A DNA stretch of 64,000 nt from Collybiopsis luxurians FD-317 M1 (taxonomy: Eukaryota > Basidiomycota > Agaricomycetes > Agaricales > Omphalotaceae): assembly GCA_000827265.1 (NCBI GenBank), contig KN834765.1:451590-515589 (forward strand). The letters are read 5' to 3'. Under the pieces are notes generated by a model. That model was given only the letters and a program-made list of their open reading frames with translations, made no database searches and had not been told where the DNA came from. How positions within the stretch are numbered: the first letter of the stretch is position 1; each line of letters starts with the position of its first letter. Made by a program: the position numbers and the translations under genes. This document shows, one piece after another, positions 11,057 through 23,248 of the stretch.

Positions 11057-12747
11057 TCATAATTCATCATGGCCTGAGTCTGTCTGGAAAGCTTCTGACA
11101 GCTCTGTAGAACAATGAGTAAGAGAATTGGAGGACGGAGAGACTGAGAGTCCACATACTGCGTCTTTGATGCGGTGTAAGCTCTATGGGTAAAATCACAT
11201 TGTATTCGACAAATAAATCGCCATGGAGATTATGATTTTCGAATAAGGGCATTCCCTCGCCCTCGATCTTCTGCACGAAGCCTGGTGGAATTAATGTCAG
11301 TAGTATTTCAGCAGTGCTTGTGATCTCCGACGAACCTGGCTGTGTTGGTCCTTTTCGTATTAACCTGACTTCATGACCATCTAGGTGTGTCAAATTTCTA
11401 TCAAAGCCAAGCAATGCCTTTTGGAGGATTAACAAAAAGTGGAAAATATCGACGGTAAAGGTTGCACACGAACCTCATCGATGCCAATTGTCTCTCTCCA
11501 ATAGAGACTGCTTTCCTTCCTTCTCCAGCCACCCTTGTCCCTTCTGCTGCGCACCCTAAGTATAACGTCTCCAGCTTCCCAATCAGGATTCTCATCTCCT
11601 TCTCCTTCGAACACGACCTCATGGCCTTCTGGCATTCCTGGGATAACTTCGAGTGTATAATGAGCAGTGTAGTCCACGACTTTGTTGCCGTCACAGTGTG
11701 GACATTTCTTGTGAATGACTGTTCCACGGCCTCCACATTCGTTACACGTAGTTTGACTTTGGGCGAACATGCCAGGGAAAATCTGCAGCATAAAATGAGG
11801 ATTTGCTGTCATATAAGGCGATTGAGAGGCATGCCTGTTGTTTGACGAGTTTTACACCGGAGCCTCCACATCCGGAGCATGTATGTATGTCGCTGTCAGA
11901 AGCGGCACCAGAGCCTCTACAGTGATCGCAAAGGATACGTTTTTTAATCATAAACTGGTCAAGGATGTAAGTTTTAGACTGGAAGAAAAAAGAAGCTCAA
12001 GTACTTACGTCTATGCTGGCGCCTTTATAGCTATGAAAGGGGAGATCAGTCAATGAAAACGTCCATCCAAACGCGTCTTACATATCCGCGAGCTCAACCT
12101 CGAACTCGGTCAGTGAGGTGGGTCCTCTACGCACACCTTGTTGAGCGTCTGGAAAAGATTTCAGGATGATGAATATCAACGTGAATAGACTGGACTGACG
12201 ACCGCCACCAAAGAAGTTGGAGAATATGTCAAAAGGATTGGCATGTGGGCTCTGACCACCTTCGTGACGTTTGAGTCCTTCCTGTAGGGCGTGTTTGGAT
12301 CAAACGCAATGTAAAAACACAACAAAGTAAACGCACTTCGCCATGTCGGTCATAGATTTGACGTTTCTAAATCACGGTTAGGCATCTGAAGGGTATGTTA
12401 ATCGTGAACCGTACTTCTGGATCCGATAAAACTTCGTATGCTGCAGTGTCCTGGCGCAATTGAGTAGAAGTTCACCCTCGAGCACGAAGAAAACTGACCG
12501 TAGGCAATATCCACGAATTTAGCCTCTGCGTCTTCATCCTTGTTCTTGTCCGGATGATATTTGCGGCTCAGCTTTTTATACGCATGCCTGACATCCTTGT
12601 CTGAAGCAGAGGGGTGTACTGGGGAAGATTTAACTTGGTCTCCTACATACTGAAAGCGTGAAACTCACTGTCAAGAATCTTGTACAGATCTTTAGCAGTT
12701 GCTACAGAGATTAAAAGGAGGAAAAAGAGCGTGTATACCCAGACCAT
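11057..12747 (-). CDS. SCJ1: ER lumenal Hsp40 (SCJ1/DNAJB11 type) with HDEL retention signal
   Basis: Co-chaperone of the ER Hsp70. Twelve exons (minus): 12669-12747, 12499-12618, 12415-12440, 12337-12366, 12200-12281, 12082-12148, 12009-12030, 11835-11954, 11474-11782, 11336-11417, 11159-11281, 11057-11103; 368 residues. A signal peptide (YTLFFLLLISVATA) precedes the J-domain with HPD at residues 48-50. A Gly/Phe region (NPFDIFSNFFGGG) follows, then four zinc-binding repeats (CDHCRGSG, CSGCGGSG, CNECGGRG, CPHCDGNK) and the C-terminal substrate-binding fold. The last exon gives TDSGHDEL and stop, a canonical ER retrieval signal revealed only after splicing at 11159/11103. The intron between 11835 and 11782 starts with GC; splicing there restores VKQQIFPGMFAQ. 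Confidence 0.93.
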
Positions 12748-12941
12748 GATCAGGTAGCAGAGTGAAGATAGGTGACACGTTAACGTGCGACACGCTCAGA
12801 GTACAAGCGCTCAACAATAGACGCCCAATAATCCGGCAGGCAATTTCACCTTGTTACAGTTTAGGCGGGCGCTAAAATGCTTGAACCACTACCAGCTACA
12901 TCTCTCGTGGATGTTGTGTAAATTAATCAGTAAACTCTAAT

Positions 12942-15240
12942 ATGCTCCTTCTAGTCTTCACTCTCTTCTTCTTCTCGTCTGCTTTCGCTGCATCAAGCAT
13001 TTACTCCCGTCAAGTTGCAAACACAACACAAGCATTTATTACACCAATAACCTTGTCTAGCGATGGAGGGTCCGTGCAAATACTTCTTCAACTCCTTCTG
13101 ACTTTAAATATCTTCATTGCAGATCATATTACGCTTTAATTGGTTTGGGAAACATGTACTTTCGTGTTTCCCTAGATACTGCATCCTCGGATCTATGGAT
13201 AATGGCTTCATCTTGTTCAACATCTACTTGCCAAAAGGTTCCGCGCTATCCTCTTACCTACCAGAGTGCCACATTCCTAGCGGTCAACAACAATTCTACT
13301 CAGTTCAATGCCACTTATGCGGATGGAACTAGTGCGGCTTTTTCATTTCTGTTTTGGCTGTTCAATAATCTCGTTCCAGCTGCCAGTGGATTTGTCGCAA
13401 AAGAAACTTTTCATTTTTCCAACCTCACAGTCCCAAATCAGGCTCTAGGTGAGTCATTTACTTATTTAGTTTCTGAACTCAAGATTTATTCCATGCCGTA
13501 GCTCTCATAACTAATTCCAATGTCTCTATGGTCGATGACATTAGCGGAATTCTGGGGCTTGGGTTTCCCCGCATATCATCCATTAACAACACTTTAACAA
13601 ACTGTACGTTTTCCCGTCAAGTAATCGGCTCACGCAGCTCATAGATCGCTTTGATTTAGCCACGCCTTTCTTCCCTGGCCTCGCACAGCAAGGATTACTA
13701 CAGTATCCACTTTTTGGTCTTAGCCTGACCAGAAATGACACCGGATCGCTTTCCCTTGGTATGAATTCATTTGTTAACATTCCCCGTTTGTTGACCGCAC
13801 AGCTTAGGCGCCGTCGATGCCTCCATCGTAACGAACCTGAGCAACATTGAATGGAATCCTGTTGTCGAATTTTCACCCTTTACCAATGAAAGCAATTCTT
13901 CGAGCTATTATCAGTGGGTTATACCGTTGAAAGGCCTTGCCGTACGATTTCCGCAATCAGTGGACACTTGTAATGTTTGCTGACCCCCTCCCCCCCTACA
14001 GGTCAATGGGACTTCGGTTTCCCTCTCTCCGTCTTATCCCAACGTCACAGCGAACACATCAATGGCAATATTTGACGTGTGAGTGTCCAGTAATTGTATT
14101 ACGTGCCTTTAATACTAATTATTTGTACTTAGCGGAAATCCTGGAATTTACGGGCCATGGGCAGATGTACTTGTGTTATTTCCCCTCATTCAAGTTTGTC
14201 AGTGCTGATCTTGAATGATTCAGGTTTCAAAACTTTTTTCGTCGTTCGAGAGTTCTCGCTTAGTCGATGCAAACGGTACGATTCTTCCTCTATTTGCACC
14301 TGCATCAAGGACGCTCAACCTTCTGATAGCCGGACAATGGGCTGTTCCTTGCGAATCCGCGATCACACTGTCGTTCAGGTTTGGGTGAGTCTCCAAGTTT
14401 CGCTCAAGGACTTATTCTGACTTCAAAAAACCCAGTCAAAGGAACTTTACGCTTCAGCCCACCGATTATATCATCGGTGAAGCTTCTGGAGACCCTGGCC
14501 TCTGTCTCGCTTGGCCGAGAGCCCTCACTCCCAGCCCGGATGGTATCGACTGGCAATTCGGTATGACCTTCTCGGAGCTTGAATTCTAACCCTTAACTCA
14601 CGTTACTTATCTCGCATAGGCACCCCATTCATGCGCACTGTATATAGCGTCTTCAGGTAAGGCTTGACACTGCGTAAAATTTTCAACGAAAAGGCCTGAA
14701 GTATTGTTATTTAGCTACGGGATTGACTCATTGGAACCCCCTATGATTGGACTCTATCCTTTGAGTAATGTTACAGTGCCGGAAAATACCTCGCTCGTAT
14801 CTTCTTTTATTGCATCCGCTTCGGAAATTTTCGGCACTACTCTTCCCAATTCACTTCTCGCCACCCCAAGTCCAACTGTACCGGCTTATTCGCTCAACAC
14901 GTCTGTCCCCGCCTTCACAGGGGGCATCGTGGAAACAGCATTGGCTACTAGTAGTTACAGCGCCATCTTTGGTGCAGTGACCTCCGTACCTGACCCATCC
15001 ACCTTGAATCTTTCCGCAATAGCACTTATAAACCCTGCCCCCACCGTTGCCACCTACACCATCACCGATTCCGCCGGAGCAGTGAGCACATCCATCTCTC
15101 ACATCTCTATACCCTCAGTTGTCCTGGGTGTACCTCCCAACTGGAACAGTGCCATTCTCACTGTGCGCGCCTCGGTGCATGTTTTGTTACTATCTGTTGC
15201 CCTTCCCTCGCTTCTCTCGTTACTTTTACGTTGGACATAG
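12942..15240 (+). CDS. secreted pepsin-like aspartic protease (A1) with divergent active sites and probable GPI anchor
   Basis: Eleven exons: 12942-13069, 13123-13448, 13502-13603, 13645-13758, 13808-13941, 14002-14078, 14133-14166, 14224-14384, 14436-14560, 14620-14656, 14715-15240; 587 residues. The signal peptide is MLLLVFTLFFFSSAFA. The first catalytic motif reads DTASSDLW (Asp ~61), with Ala for the usual Gly. The second reads FDVGNPGIYGP (Asp ~293), with V-G-N for T-G-T/S. Fold landmarks are present: GILGLGFPRI, PGLAQQGLL, and FGTPFMRTVYSVFSYG near the end. Many N-x-S/T sites. The tail is Ser/Thr/Pro-rich and ends in a hydrophobic stretch (VHVLLLSVALPSLLSLLLRW), as expected for GPI attachment. 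Both Asp residues survive, so activity is possible; the altered neighbours leave it open. Confidence 0.85.
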
Positions 15241-16880
15241 TTGGACTTTATGAACTCTTTCTGCGCATACTTTCACAATGTTTATCAAGCTTCCTTGTCG
15301 TCGTATTGTTGTGTATCACCATCATCCAAAATTGTTCTTAGCCCACCATTGTAAGGCAATGCTCGATCCAGACCGCATAGTCCTGGTAATTCATCGCGAC
15401 GCTGCATGGCTACCATCTGCAATGCTACATATCATATGTACGGTAGCATCATAAGCGCTACGAAACGAATGCAAGAATGCAATCATGTGCGACTAGACGA
15501 TGTAGTCATAGCCTAAGTAGGTAAAAACACTCGGTAGAGCCTAACTACTACGTAACGGAGATATCTATCAATCTTCACGCCATTCCTTTTATAATCAAGT
15601 GGATTTAGGCGAAAGCAGTGGACGATGAGTATGTATATCGTTGAGCATGTCGAGAGATCAAGGACTGCGGACTTTTACATCGCGATGGATGTTGAGTACA
15701 TTGAGTCTCCGATCGGAGCCTTGCAAGTGGAATGGAGTACGGAAAGAAAAACTCATGGCCAAATAAATACATATCTATAATCATTATAGAATCTGATTCT
15801 GATGACGGTCTCTATACTCACCTGCAACGAATCATTCAAACCTCTAAGATGAAAGTCCGCCTCCTGTACGGTGCATACGGCGTCCACACGCGCTATGGGG
15901 TCCTTAGACAAAATAAACGCATACATGAACATCAATGGGATAGCCGGGATTTCTCTGAACAGAGTCTAAATTCTGGACTGCATTCATTTGAGACGGTTTC
16001 TGTCTGGTATCTGCCAAGCCTTTTGAAAATCTTGCGGTAAGATGGCAACATCGAAGGTGTATCCGACGAGGCCGAACTATACTACATAAATTTATCAATG
16101 ATGGAAATCGTTGCTGCTCACACAGAGTGAATGCAAGCCGACTGTATGTATGCCCACTCTGTCGGGCCACATTTCGAACGCTTTTGGCCAATAGGCTTGT
16201 CTAAGGTCAAAGCTAGATATCTGAGTTAAAGTATGTTTTTTGGTATCGTGGAATCTATTCAGCATACAGTTCCCAGGGTGAAGTTAAATACAACGAAAGA
16301 TTCAGGAAGAAATATCATCGATTTCGAAGAAAATACGGTGGCTTTAGAGGTACCTGTGGGAGGAGGTGCTTTTACAAATGGACCCCAAGGTTTGGGTCGG
16401 GAATATGTCCATCAAAGGGAGATATATGAGTAGTCATAGTCACTTTTATATGCAGATACACACCTGATGACCTGCCGTTAAAGGCTCGGATTCTATGCAA
16501 TCATGCTGGAGGTGTTCAGCTCTCACCAATCCCAACCAGTCTCACATGGTCGCTATGGGTACATTACAGAACTGGGTAAGCGAGTTCTCTATATAAAGAA
16601 TGAGTGGAAGAAGACATTATTCCACTTCTTCGTTCTTTCTTTCATATCTTTGGGCAAGTCCTTTCCTTCGCCTTCGTCTGGCCTGGTTAGCCTTCACAAC
16701 GCAAATTTTTTTCGTCGATTTCTCTGTTCCCAATTCGTCACTGCCCAGGCCGGCCTCCATTAGCTTTTATAACACCCGTGTTTAACGTGCAGTAGTCATA
16801 AGTGAGTTCAGCAAACTTGACCATCTGAATGTGGAACTGAGGAGGAAAAAGATAGACGCCGATAGACCATCCCTTTGAAA
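15241..16880. other. 1.6-kb intergenic stretch
   Basis: No convincing gene on either strand; the open frames are short, unsupported by splice chains and without recognisable motifs. A TATATAAAG sequence near 16589-16597 lies about 285 bases before the next start codon. It could serve as its TATA box if the 5' leader is long or spliced. Confidence 0.4.
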
Positions 16881-17799
16881 ATGTTTTCCATTCGTTTTGC
16901 TACCGTTCTTTTGGTGGTCTCTTCGGCCCTGGCTACCCCTCTTTCAACAAAACGCCAGCCCTGGAGTAAGTATCTGAATCTTTCGTTAAAAAGAAGAGTT
17001 GATTTCAATCGGGCAGACCGAGATTTAGTTAACTTGTATGCACGGGATAACTCTTCGCAGAGCAGCAACTCGTCCTCGAGCAACAACAACAACTCGAGTA
17101 ACAACAACAGCTCGAGTAACAACAACTCGAACAGCAACAACTCGAGCAGCAACAACAGTTCGAATGTCTCCCTGAACAACTATGCTGGTCTCCAGTCGAT
17201 GTCTGGCTTTGACAACTTCTATGGCTCTGGGAACTTCGATGGTTCCCAGAACTCCCAGGTCGTTGTCATCCAGGAGAAGCAGACCGTATGTCACACCCAA
17301 CAGGTTGAGATCATTCAGCAAAAATTGGTTGTTCTTCAGGAGTTGGCGAAGAAGTACGTCACTATCCTCAGCCTAATTTTTACAAGTTATGAACCTTTTT
17401 TCATTGCAGAATTATCACTGAGCAGATTTGCGAGGTTGAGACACAGACTATTGTACTCGAACAGGTTAGCATTTGTTGCTGAGGAAGAACATGACCAAAC
17501 TGGCTAACCTTGCAACCCTCTAGTTTTCGTCTGGTTTCAGCTCTTTCCAAAACGACATCGGTCGTTCATCTGGAAAACAAGTCGGATATGATAGTCATGT
17601 TGCTAGCCTGATCTCCAACGTCACTAATCCGGATGGATCGCTCAGCACGAGCGACTTGGGCTTCAACGGTACCTCAGTCGGATCTAACACGGTTGTTCCC
17701 AGTGGCAACAACTGGAACAATACCCAAGGACCTACCGCAGTTGCAAACGCTCAAGCAGCTGCAAAGGCAGCTGCCGGCAACAGCTCTACTTCCTCATAA
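16881..17799 (+). CDS. secreted Asn/Ser-rich protein of a basidiomycete orphan family
   Basis: Exons 16881-16965, 17017-17353, 17410-17464, 17524-17799; 250 residues. The signal peptide (MFSIRFATVLLVVSSALA) is followed by a Lys-Arg pair at residues 24-25, a likely Kex2 cleavage site. Next comes an Asn/Ser low-complexity tract, then a central block with VVVIQEKQTVCHTQQVEIIQ and, across two introns, TEQICEVETQTIVLEQ. I associate such Gln/Glu/Val-rich stretches with small secreted agaricomycete proteins of unknown function. Only two cysteines are visible in the mature protein. The first intron (16966-17016) is stop-free and a multiple of three, so an unspliced form would add 17 residues; GTAAGT and CAG ends favour splicing. 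Role unknown; extracellular or cell-wall location inferred. Confidence 0.75.
17050..17165 (+). repeat. AAC/AGC/TCG low-complexity tract coding Asn/Ser repeats
   Basis: An imperfect tandem tract of AAC and AGC/TCG codons (units such as AACAACAACTCGAGTAAC) inside the secreted protein gene, encoding alternating Asn and Ser runs. Such tracts slip readily, so length variation between strains is likely. Confidence 0.8.
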
Positions 17800-18988
17800 G
17801 GGGTAATGTATTGCACGAGTTTCCTATGGTGGGTATCATGTCATAGTAGCTTCGAAGGTACTTACTGATGATGATTTCTGTATGCTAGAGTGGCTTTCTT
17901 TCGGTGGACTTTTCGGTATCCATACTGTACATACCTTTATGTTACTACACGGACAGTTATACCTGTTTGTTTGTGACCTTTGCGGACAGTATTTTATACC
18001 TATACCATTTGATATGTGTGGTAGCAGCTTACTTTATTTCATCGACGAAAATGTGTGTTGTGTACGCGGTTAATTGGACTGTGCCCAGCGTGGAAACATT
18101 TTGTAGCGTGAGACCGAGTTTGATAAGCATATATAACCCGAGTTAGCACCTCATCATCTCTTTGGAAGCAACCATAATGACGATGGTGTAACCCCTTTGC
18201 CAGGATGACCCGACCCAGTCCTAGGTGTGGCGGGTGAGTCTTATCCTTTGTATTTGAAAAGGCTTCCGCCAATTATCTTTTTTAGGTGGCAAGGATATCA
18301 GCTCTGATATGGAGCTCGAGTGCAGTTGCAGCAGCACATCTTCTCCTGATAGACAGGAGGATTGTCGGCAGATCTGTCGACCTGGAGGCGCAATACCAGC
18401 GACTTCAATGAGTTCTGAAGACGCAATATCAGCGATTTCAGATAGCCTTTCTTTCGATACGAGAGATTGGCTGGTTCCCCCAGAAGGGAGAACAATTCGG
18501 GGTTCTGGAGATAAAGCCAGCCCTGAACGTGTGTATTTTTTTTCTTTTAGTTTTCTTTAACCTTCTCTGACCGTGCTTATCAGGTCTACCTAGGTTTAAT
18601 TTACCTTTGTGGACCGAGAACGGTCTGATATCCGATCGTTAGCTGTCCTATGTGATAGCTGGATTCACCCAACTCTGGCTTGTTGTGCCATAGAGTTCGG
18701 AGAATGTTTTCAAATTAATTACCCCAGGTCCCTTTTTGCCTTGCTTGAGTGTGGGCCAGGTCAAGGAACCCGTATTCAAGGAGGGCGGTGATTGTGTAGA
18801 TACGTTGTGTTCAGACTGCTGTCAGCTGGGTAGTTGTGAATAGATTGTGTTCATACTTTCCATTTTTGTTTGAATAAGCGGATTGAGTCACACGTTGAAT
18901 CACGATCAGCAATTGGATTATCATTGGCACTTTTTTTCCAGGTAACGTGTAGCAGACGAGTCAGTCAATCTTCTTGTCTTCCACCGCC
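17800..18988. other. 1.2-kb intergenic stretch with a short internal duplication
   Basis: No gene is supported. Around 18389-18443 a ~21-base segment (GGCGCAATACCAGCGACTTC, then GACGCAATATCAGCGATTTC) occurs twice with few differences. The plus frame 18309-18560 is open for 83 codons but has no family resemblance. The 3' part before 18989 should carry the exportin promoter. Confidence 0.4.
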
Positions 18989-21900
18989 ATGGACCAAGAA
19001 ATCGATAGGGTCGTACAAGCCATCGCGATTGCCTCAGATCCTTCACAACAGACTCTCCATCAGCAGGCCATAAATTATCTCAATTCTATCCAACAAAACG
19101 CCTCAGAAAGCTGGCGACTCGCACTCGCTTTATTTGTCGATACTTCCTCAGGAGGAACAAGGAAATACCCTTCGCAGGCCAGATTTTTCGCCCTTCGTGT
19201 GCTTGATGAGTTTTTCGACAATCGGTGCGCAATTTGCCCTTGAGCATCTCCATCTCCAAGACTAACTCTGTACCATCCAGATTTGAGGCCTTTGATCCCG
19301 AATCTTTTCACATCATTCAGCAAGCCCTTCTTTCCTACATTCAATCCGAATACGTTTATGGATCCGCAGAAAGATCCGCCACTTGTGAGTCGCCTGCAGA
19401 GTCATACCTCCATCTGTTGCTCAGCAGCTCATTCAAGATCTACGAAATAAATTCTCTCACACCCTCACACTCTTCTTTCTCTGTACATATGTCGACCAGT
19501 GGCAGTCCTTTTTCCCCGACCTTTTCTCCCTCATTCGTCCTCCATCCGAAACCAGCTTCAATCGTCATGTCTCTTTACTCTTTTTCCATCTCATAGTTGA
19601 AATTTCTGGCGAAGTTGCCGACCAGATGATCAAGGCTGCACGATCTCATAATCCTGCCAGATTGTCTCGAGATGGTCGCGTGCGAGACGCCGTCAGGGAA
19701 CGCGACGCAGTCAGCATCAACGAAGCAGTTTTAACCATAGTCGCGGAAGCTACTGAAAAAATGGTTTCAATAAGGAAACAGGGCTCCGCTTCACCTCCAG
19801 ATCGGCGATTAGAAGAGACAGAGGAAGTGGTGGACTGGGGTATCCGGACGTTTGGATCATATGTCGGTGCGTGTGACTACAACAAATTTGCCTCTAGTCT
19901 TTGTCTGACGTATTATTGCAGGTTGGATCGACATAAGTCTGACCGTGACGCCTACAACCGTTCCACTACTTTTTACCCTTCTCGCCGATCCCTCTTTACC
20001 CATCCGACTTGCAACCTCTGCTGCTCTTCTGCGAATTTTAACGAAAGGGTTGAAGGAGCCTGGAGATAAACTTCAGCTCATCAAAGTCCTTTCTCTGGGC
20101 CAAGTCATCGATGCTCTAGAGGCAAAAACACGAGCGCAACAAAGAGAACGCGGAGACAATACTGACGAGGGAGAAGAATCGTATCGAGAATCGCTAGGCA
20201 AGCTGCTCAACGCTTTAGGTTTGGAGTTGATCAAACTAGAGGTGAGCTTGTTCGCTTCAAGCGTGGAGTTCAGCATTGATAGGAGTATAGGAATGTCCAA
20301 TTGAAGATGTGCGAGTTGAAGCGACTGGCCTTCTGCAACAGACTCTGCCAATTATCGTTAGGTTCATGTCTGACGAGTACGACGATACGTGCTCCACTGT
20401 ATTCTTGTTACTGTCTACCATCTTAAGCGCCGTGAGTGTTTCGCGAGTTTTCTCAAAACATCGAATTGATGTTCCCAGTATAAACGCTCTCGAAAATCTT
20501 CCTCTGGACCAATCGAGCCGCAAAAGCGAAACTTTTTGGCGTCGCTTTTACAGGTCATTTTGGAAAAGCTCAAGTGGGCCAAGGATGCGGATCCGACCGA
20601 CATGGACGATGATGATAATATCGAGTTCGAGGATCTTCGGAAGGTAACATTCATGTTTCCTACACTCTCAATGGCTTCTTGACAGTCATTTTAAGGAACT
20701 GCGGATTTTTGTGGACTCAATCCTCGCCATTGATCAAGATCTTGTGACTGATGCTGTACGGACGTTCGCTCTGACTACCACTGAAGCGTACAAAAATCAG
20801 GTCAACATGGAGTGGAACCAAGCGGAGCTCGGGGTGTATTTAGTTTATATATTCGGAGAGATCAACAAGAGTGCGTTTTGACTAGCCTGGCAATGTTTTG
20901 TATTAAACTTACGTTCCGTTACAGGTGGCGGCAAAGGACGTGCGGCATTCTGCCTGGCCCCTGCTGCACCGAAAGACGTCCCCAAAGATCAACGAAGGTC
21001 TATAGACTATTCGGAATACCCTTTAACGACTCACGGGGAGCTGCTGTTCGCACTGGTGCAGTCAGGGATGTCAGCTTATCCAAACCAGACGGTAGCGTTA
21101 CAGTTCTTCGAAACTGTTACTCGCTACTGCGACTTTTTCAAAGTGCGAAAAGAATGTATTGTTCCTACTTTGGAAGCCATGATCGACACTCGGTATGATC
21201 GTTAATTCTTCTGCTGAGTTTGTTTTTCTGAAGCTTATAACTCTAGAGGCATTCACCATCAGAATCCTACTTTCCGAAGACGGGTTTTCTATCTATTTCA
21301 TCGGTTTATCAAGGAATGTCGCAATGACATTCCATTAGAGTTCGTTCCCAACATCGCACAAAGTATCCGAGATCTGCTTCCTATCGAAGTGCAGATCTCG
21401 GACCCAGACGATGTAGAAACAGATATTCTGACAGATGCTGTAAAGAGCACCACCTTTGACGCCCAGCTATACCTATTTGAAACTTTGGGTATATTGATCT
21501 CATTAATATTCAAAAGTCCACCAGATCAAAAGGCATTGCTGCTGAGTTTTGTAAAGCCATTAATGAATGAGCTTTCAGAGGCTTTGCAAGCGTCGGCGAA
21601 TTTGAACCTCAAGGAGCTCGCAACAGGTGGAGGAGGAATGGATGTTTTGCCAGTGGTCAAGTTGCATCATCTCATAATGGCGCTGGGCAACATTGCCAAA
21701 GGATTTCCGGACTACCCCTTGACGCTTCCGGAGAACTATATACTTCCACCGGTTGATGTGTTCGCAGAAATTGCGCAAGCAATTCTGGTCTGCTTGGAAA
21801 ACACGAATGTGATAAAGTTCATAAGAGATGCGGTATGTGATTGCGCCACACTACCAGTCTTCAACTAAACTGTTTTGAACAGACTCGGTTTGCATTCGCG

Positions 21901-22876
21901 AGAATCCTCGCTACCGCAGGCCCTCATGTCACACATTTTATTCCGCCACTCATGGGAAACCTCTTGGTGCACTTCGAACCGACGGAGCTGGTCGACTTCA
22001 TGAATTTTATCGGCTTGCTCATCTTCAAGCTCCAGGTAGGTTTATGCTCTGAATGAAGTGTGCCCGCCGCTGATTGAGCTTGGCTGCAGGATGATATGTT
22101 TGACGTTCTGGATGAGCTGGTTGGCCCATTGACGACCCATATTTCTGCGACACTGAGCCAGCCGATATCTGGGTCCGATGATCAGATAGCACACTGGGAT
22201 ACGAAAAAGGCATACCTTGCGCTGCTGACGAGTGTCATATCCGCGAAGTTGCAAGGTGTATTTATATCTCCTCGTATGTGATTACTTTTTTCGGTGAGCT
22301 TGAATTACTAACAGCAAGTGAAACAGGGAATAATGCTTCCTTTGATTCCTTGATGGAGACGATGCGAATTCTAGCAGAGGATGCAACAGATCCTGCCACC
22401 CAAAAAGCAGCTTTCAACTTTTTGTCGCGATGTATCACTGTTTGGGCGCAGCCGAATCCAACCCCTCCTGCCACCAATGGGAGCAGTAACCATAACCCGT
22501 TGAATGATATGGGACTACCTGGTTTCGAGCGGTATATCTATGAGCGACTCATACCAACTGCCTTCGGGGTACCATCGCTTCCGGACCTCAACCTAAAGGA
22601 TGGTCAGGTCACCGTGGTATGTTCGCCCGATAACTCGGCTTTGAATCAGTGAAGCTAAATCTCAATTATCAGGTTTTACACGAGATCGCCAATTTCCTGC
22701 AAACGGTGATCAAGACTCGAGGGCCGGAAGCCGAAAACTATTTCCTCACTGCATATTTCCCTTCGCAAAACTGGCCACAAGAGGCGGCAATTGATATGAC
22801 GACAAAAATGCGCGAGTTAGATCAGAAGGCTTTCCGAAAATATTTTACCGACTTCGTGCGCTCGACTCGTTCATAG
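18989..22876 (+). CDS. LOS1: Exportin-T (tRNA exportin, XPOT/LOS1)
   Basis: Karyopherin that exports tRNA from the nucleus with RanGTP. Thirteen exons: 18989-19224, 19281-19384, 19438-19866, 19922-20241, 20291-20431, 20479-20643, 20696-20870, 20925-21192, 21247-21832, 21883-22035, 22090-22273, 22327-22616, 22673-22876; 1084 residues against 962 in human XPOT. The N-terminus (DQEIDRVVQAIAIASDP) and the early block YLRNKFSHTLTLLFLCTYVD are typical of the Exportin-1-like region. HEAT-type helices continue throughout; LQGVFISPRN and the end ENYFLTAYFP match the family. Every intron is GT-AG and phases sum to an open frame. A Gly-rich loop (ATGGGGMDVLP) lies near residue 770. Confidence 0.92.
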
Positions 22877-23248
22877 CAACTTTCGTGCTTCGTTTCCCAC
22901 TCCTCCTGCTCATGTCTATGTATGTATATAATTCTTGCAACGCAACGCAACGGAATTTCGATTGTAGACTCTGACCACCCTCAGAAAAAGTAGATTGATT
23001 GAATTTTCTTATATCTTTCATTGCAGCGCCCTCCACCATCTTTACTTATAACTCATTTGCACGCACATCATTTGCTCATTTGCCCATGTTATGTTACTCG
23101 CTAGGATTCTTCTAATCCATGTTCTATCCATTGTTTTATGCTGTTATACATACTTGCTACTCTTCGTTGCATACCCATACCAATCCAAATTTGATGACGT
23201 TACTTCTGTCGTGCACGTGTTATGCTGCGCTTGGCTCTTGCTGGCTGA

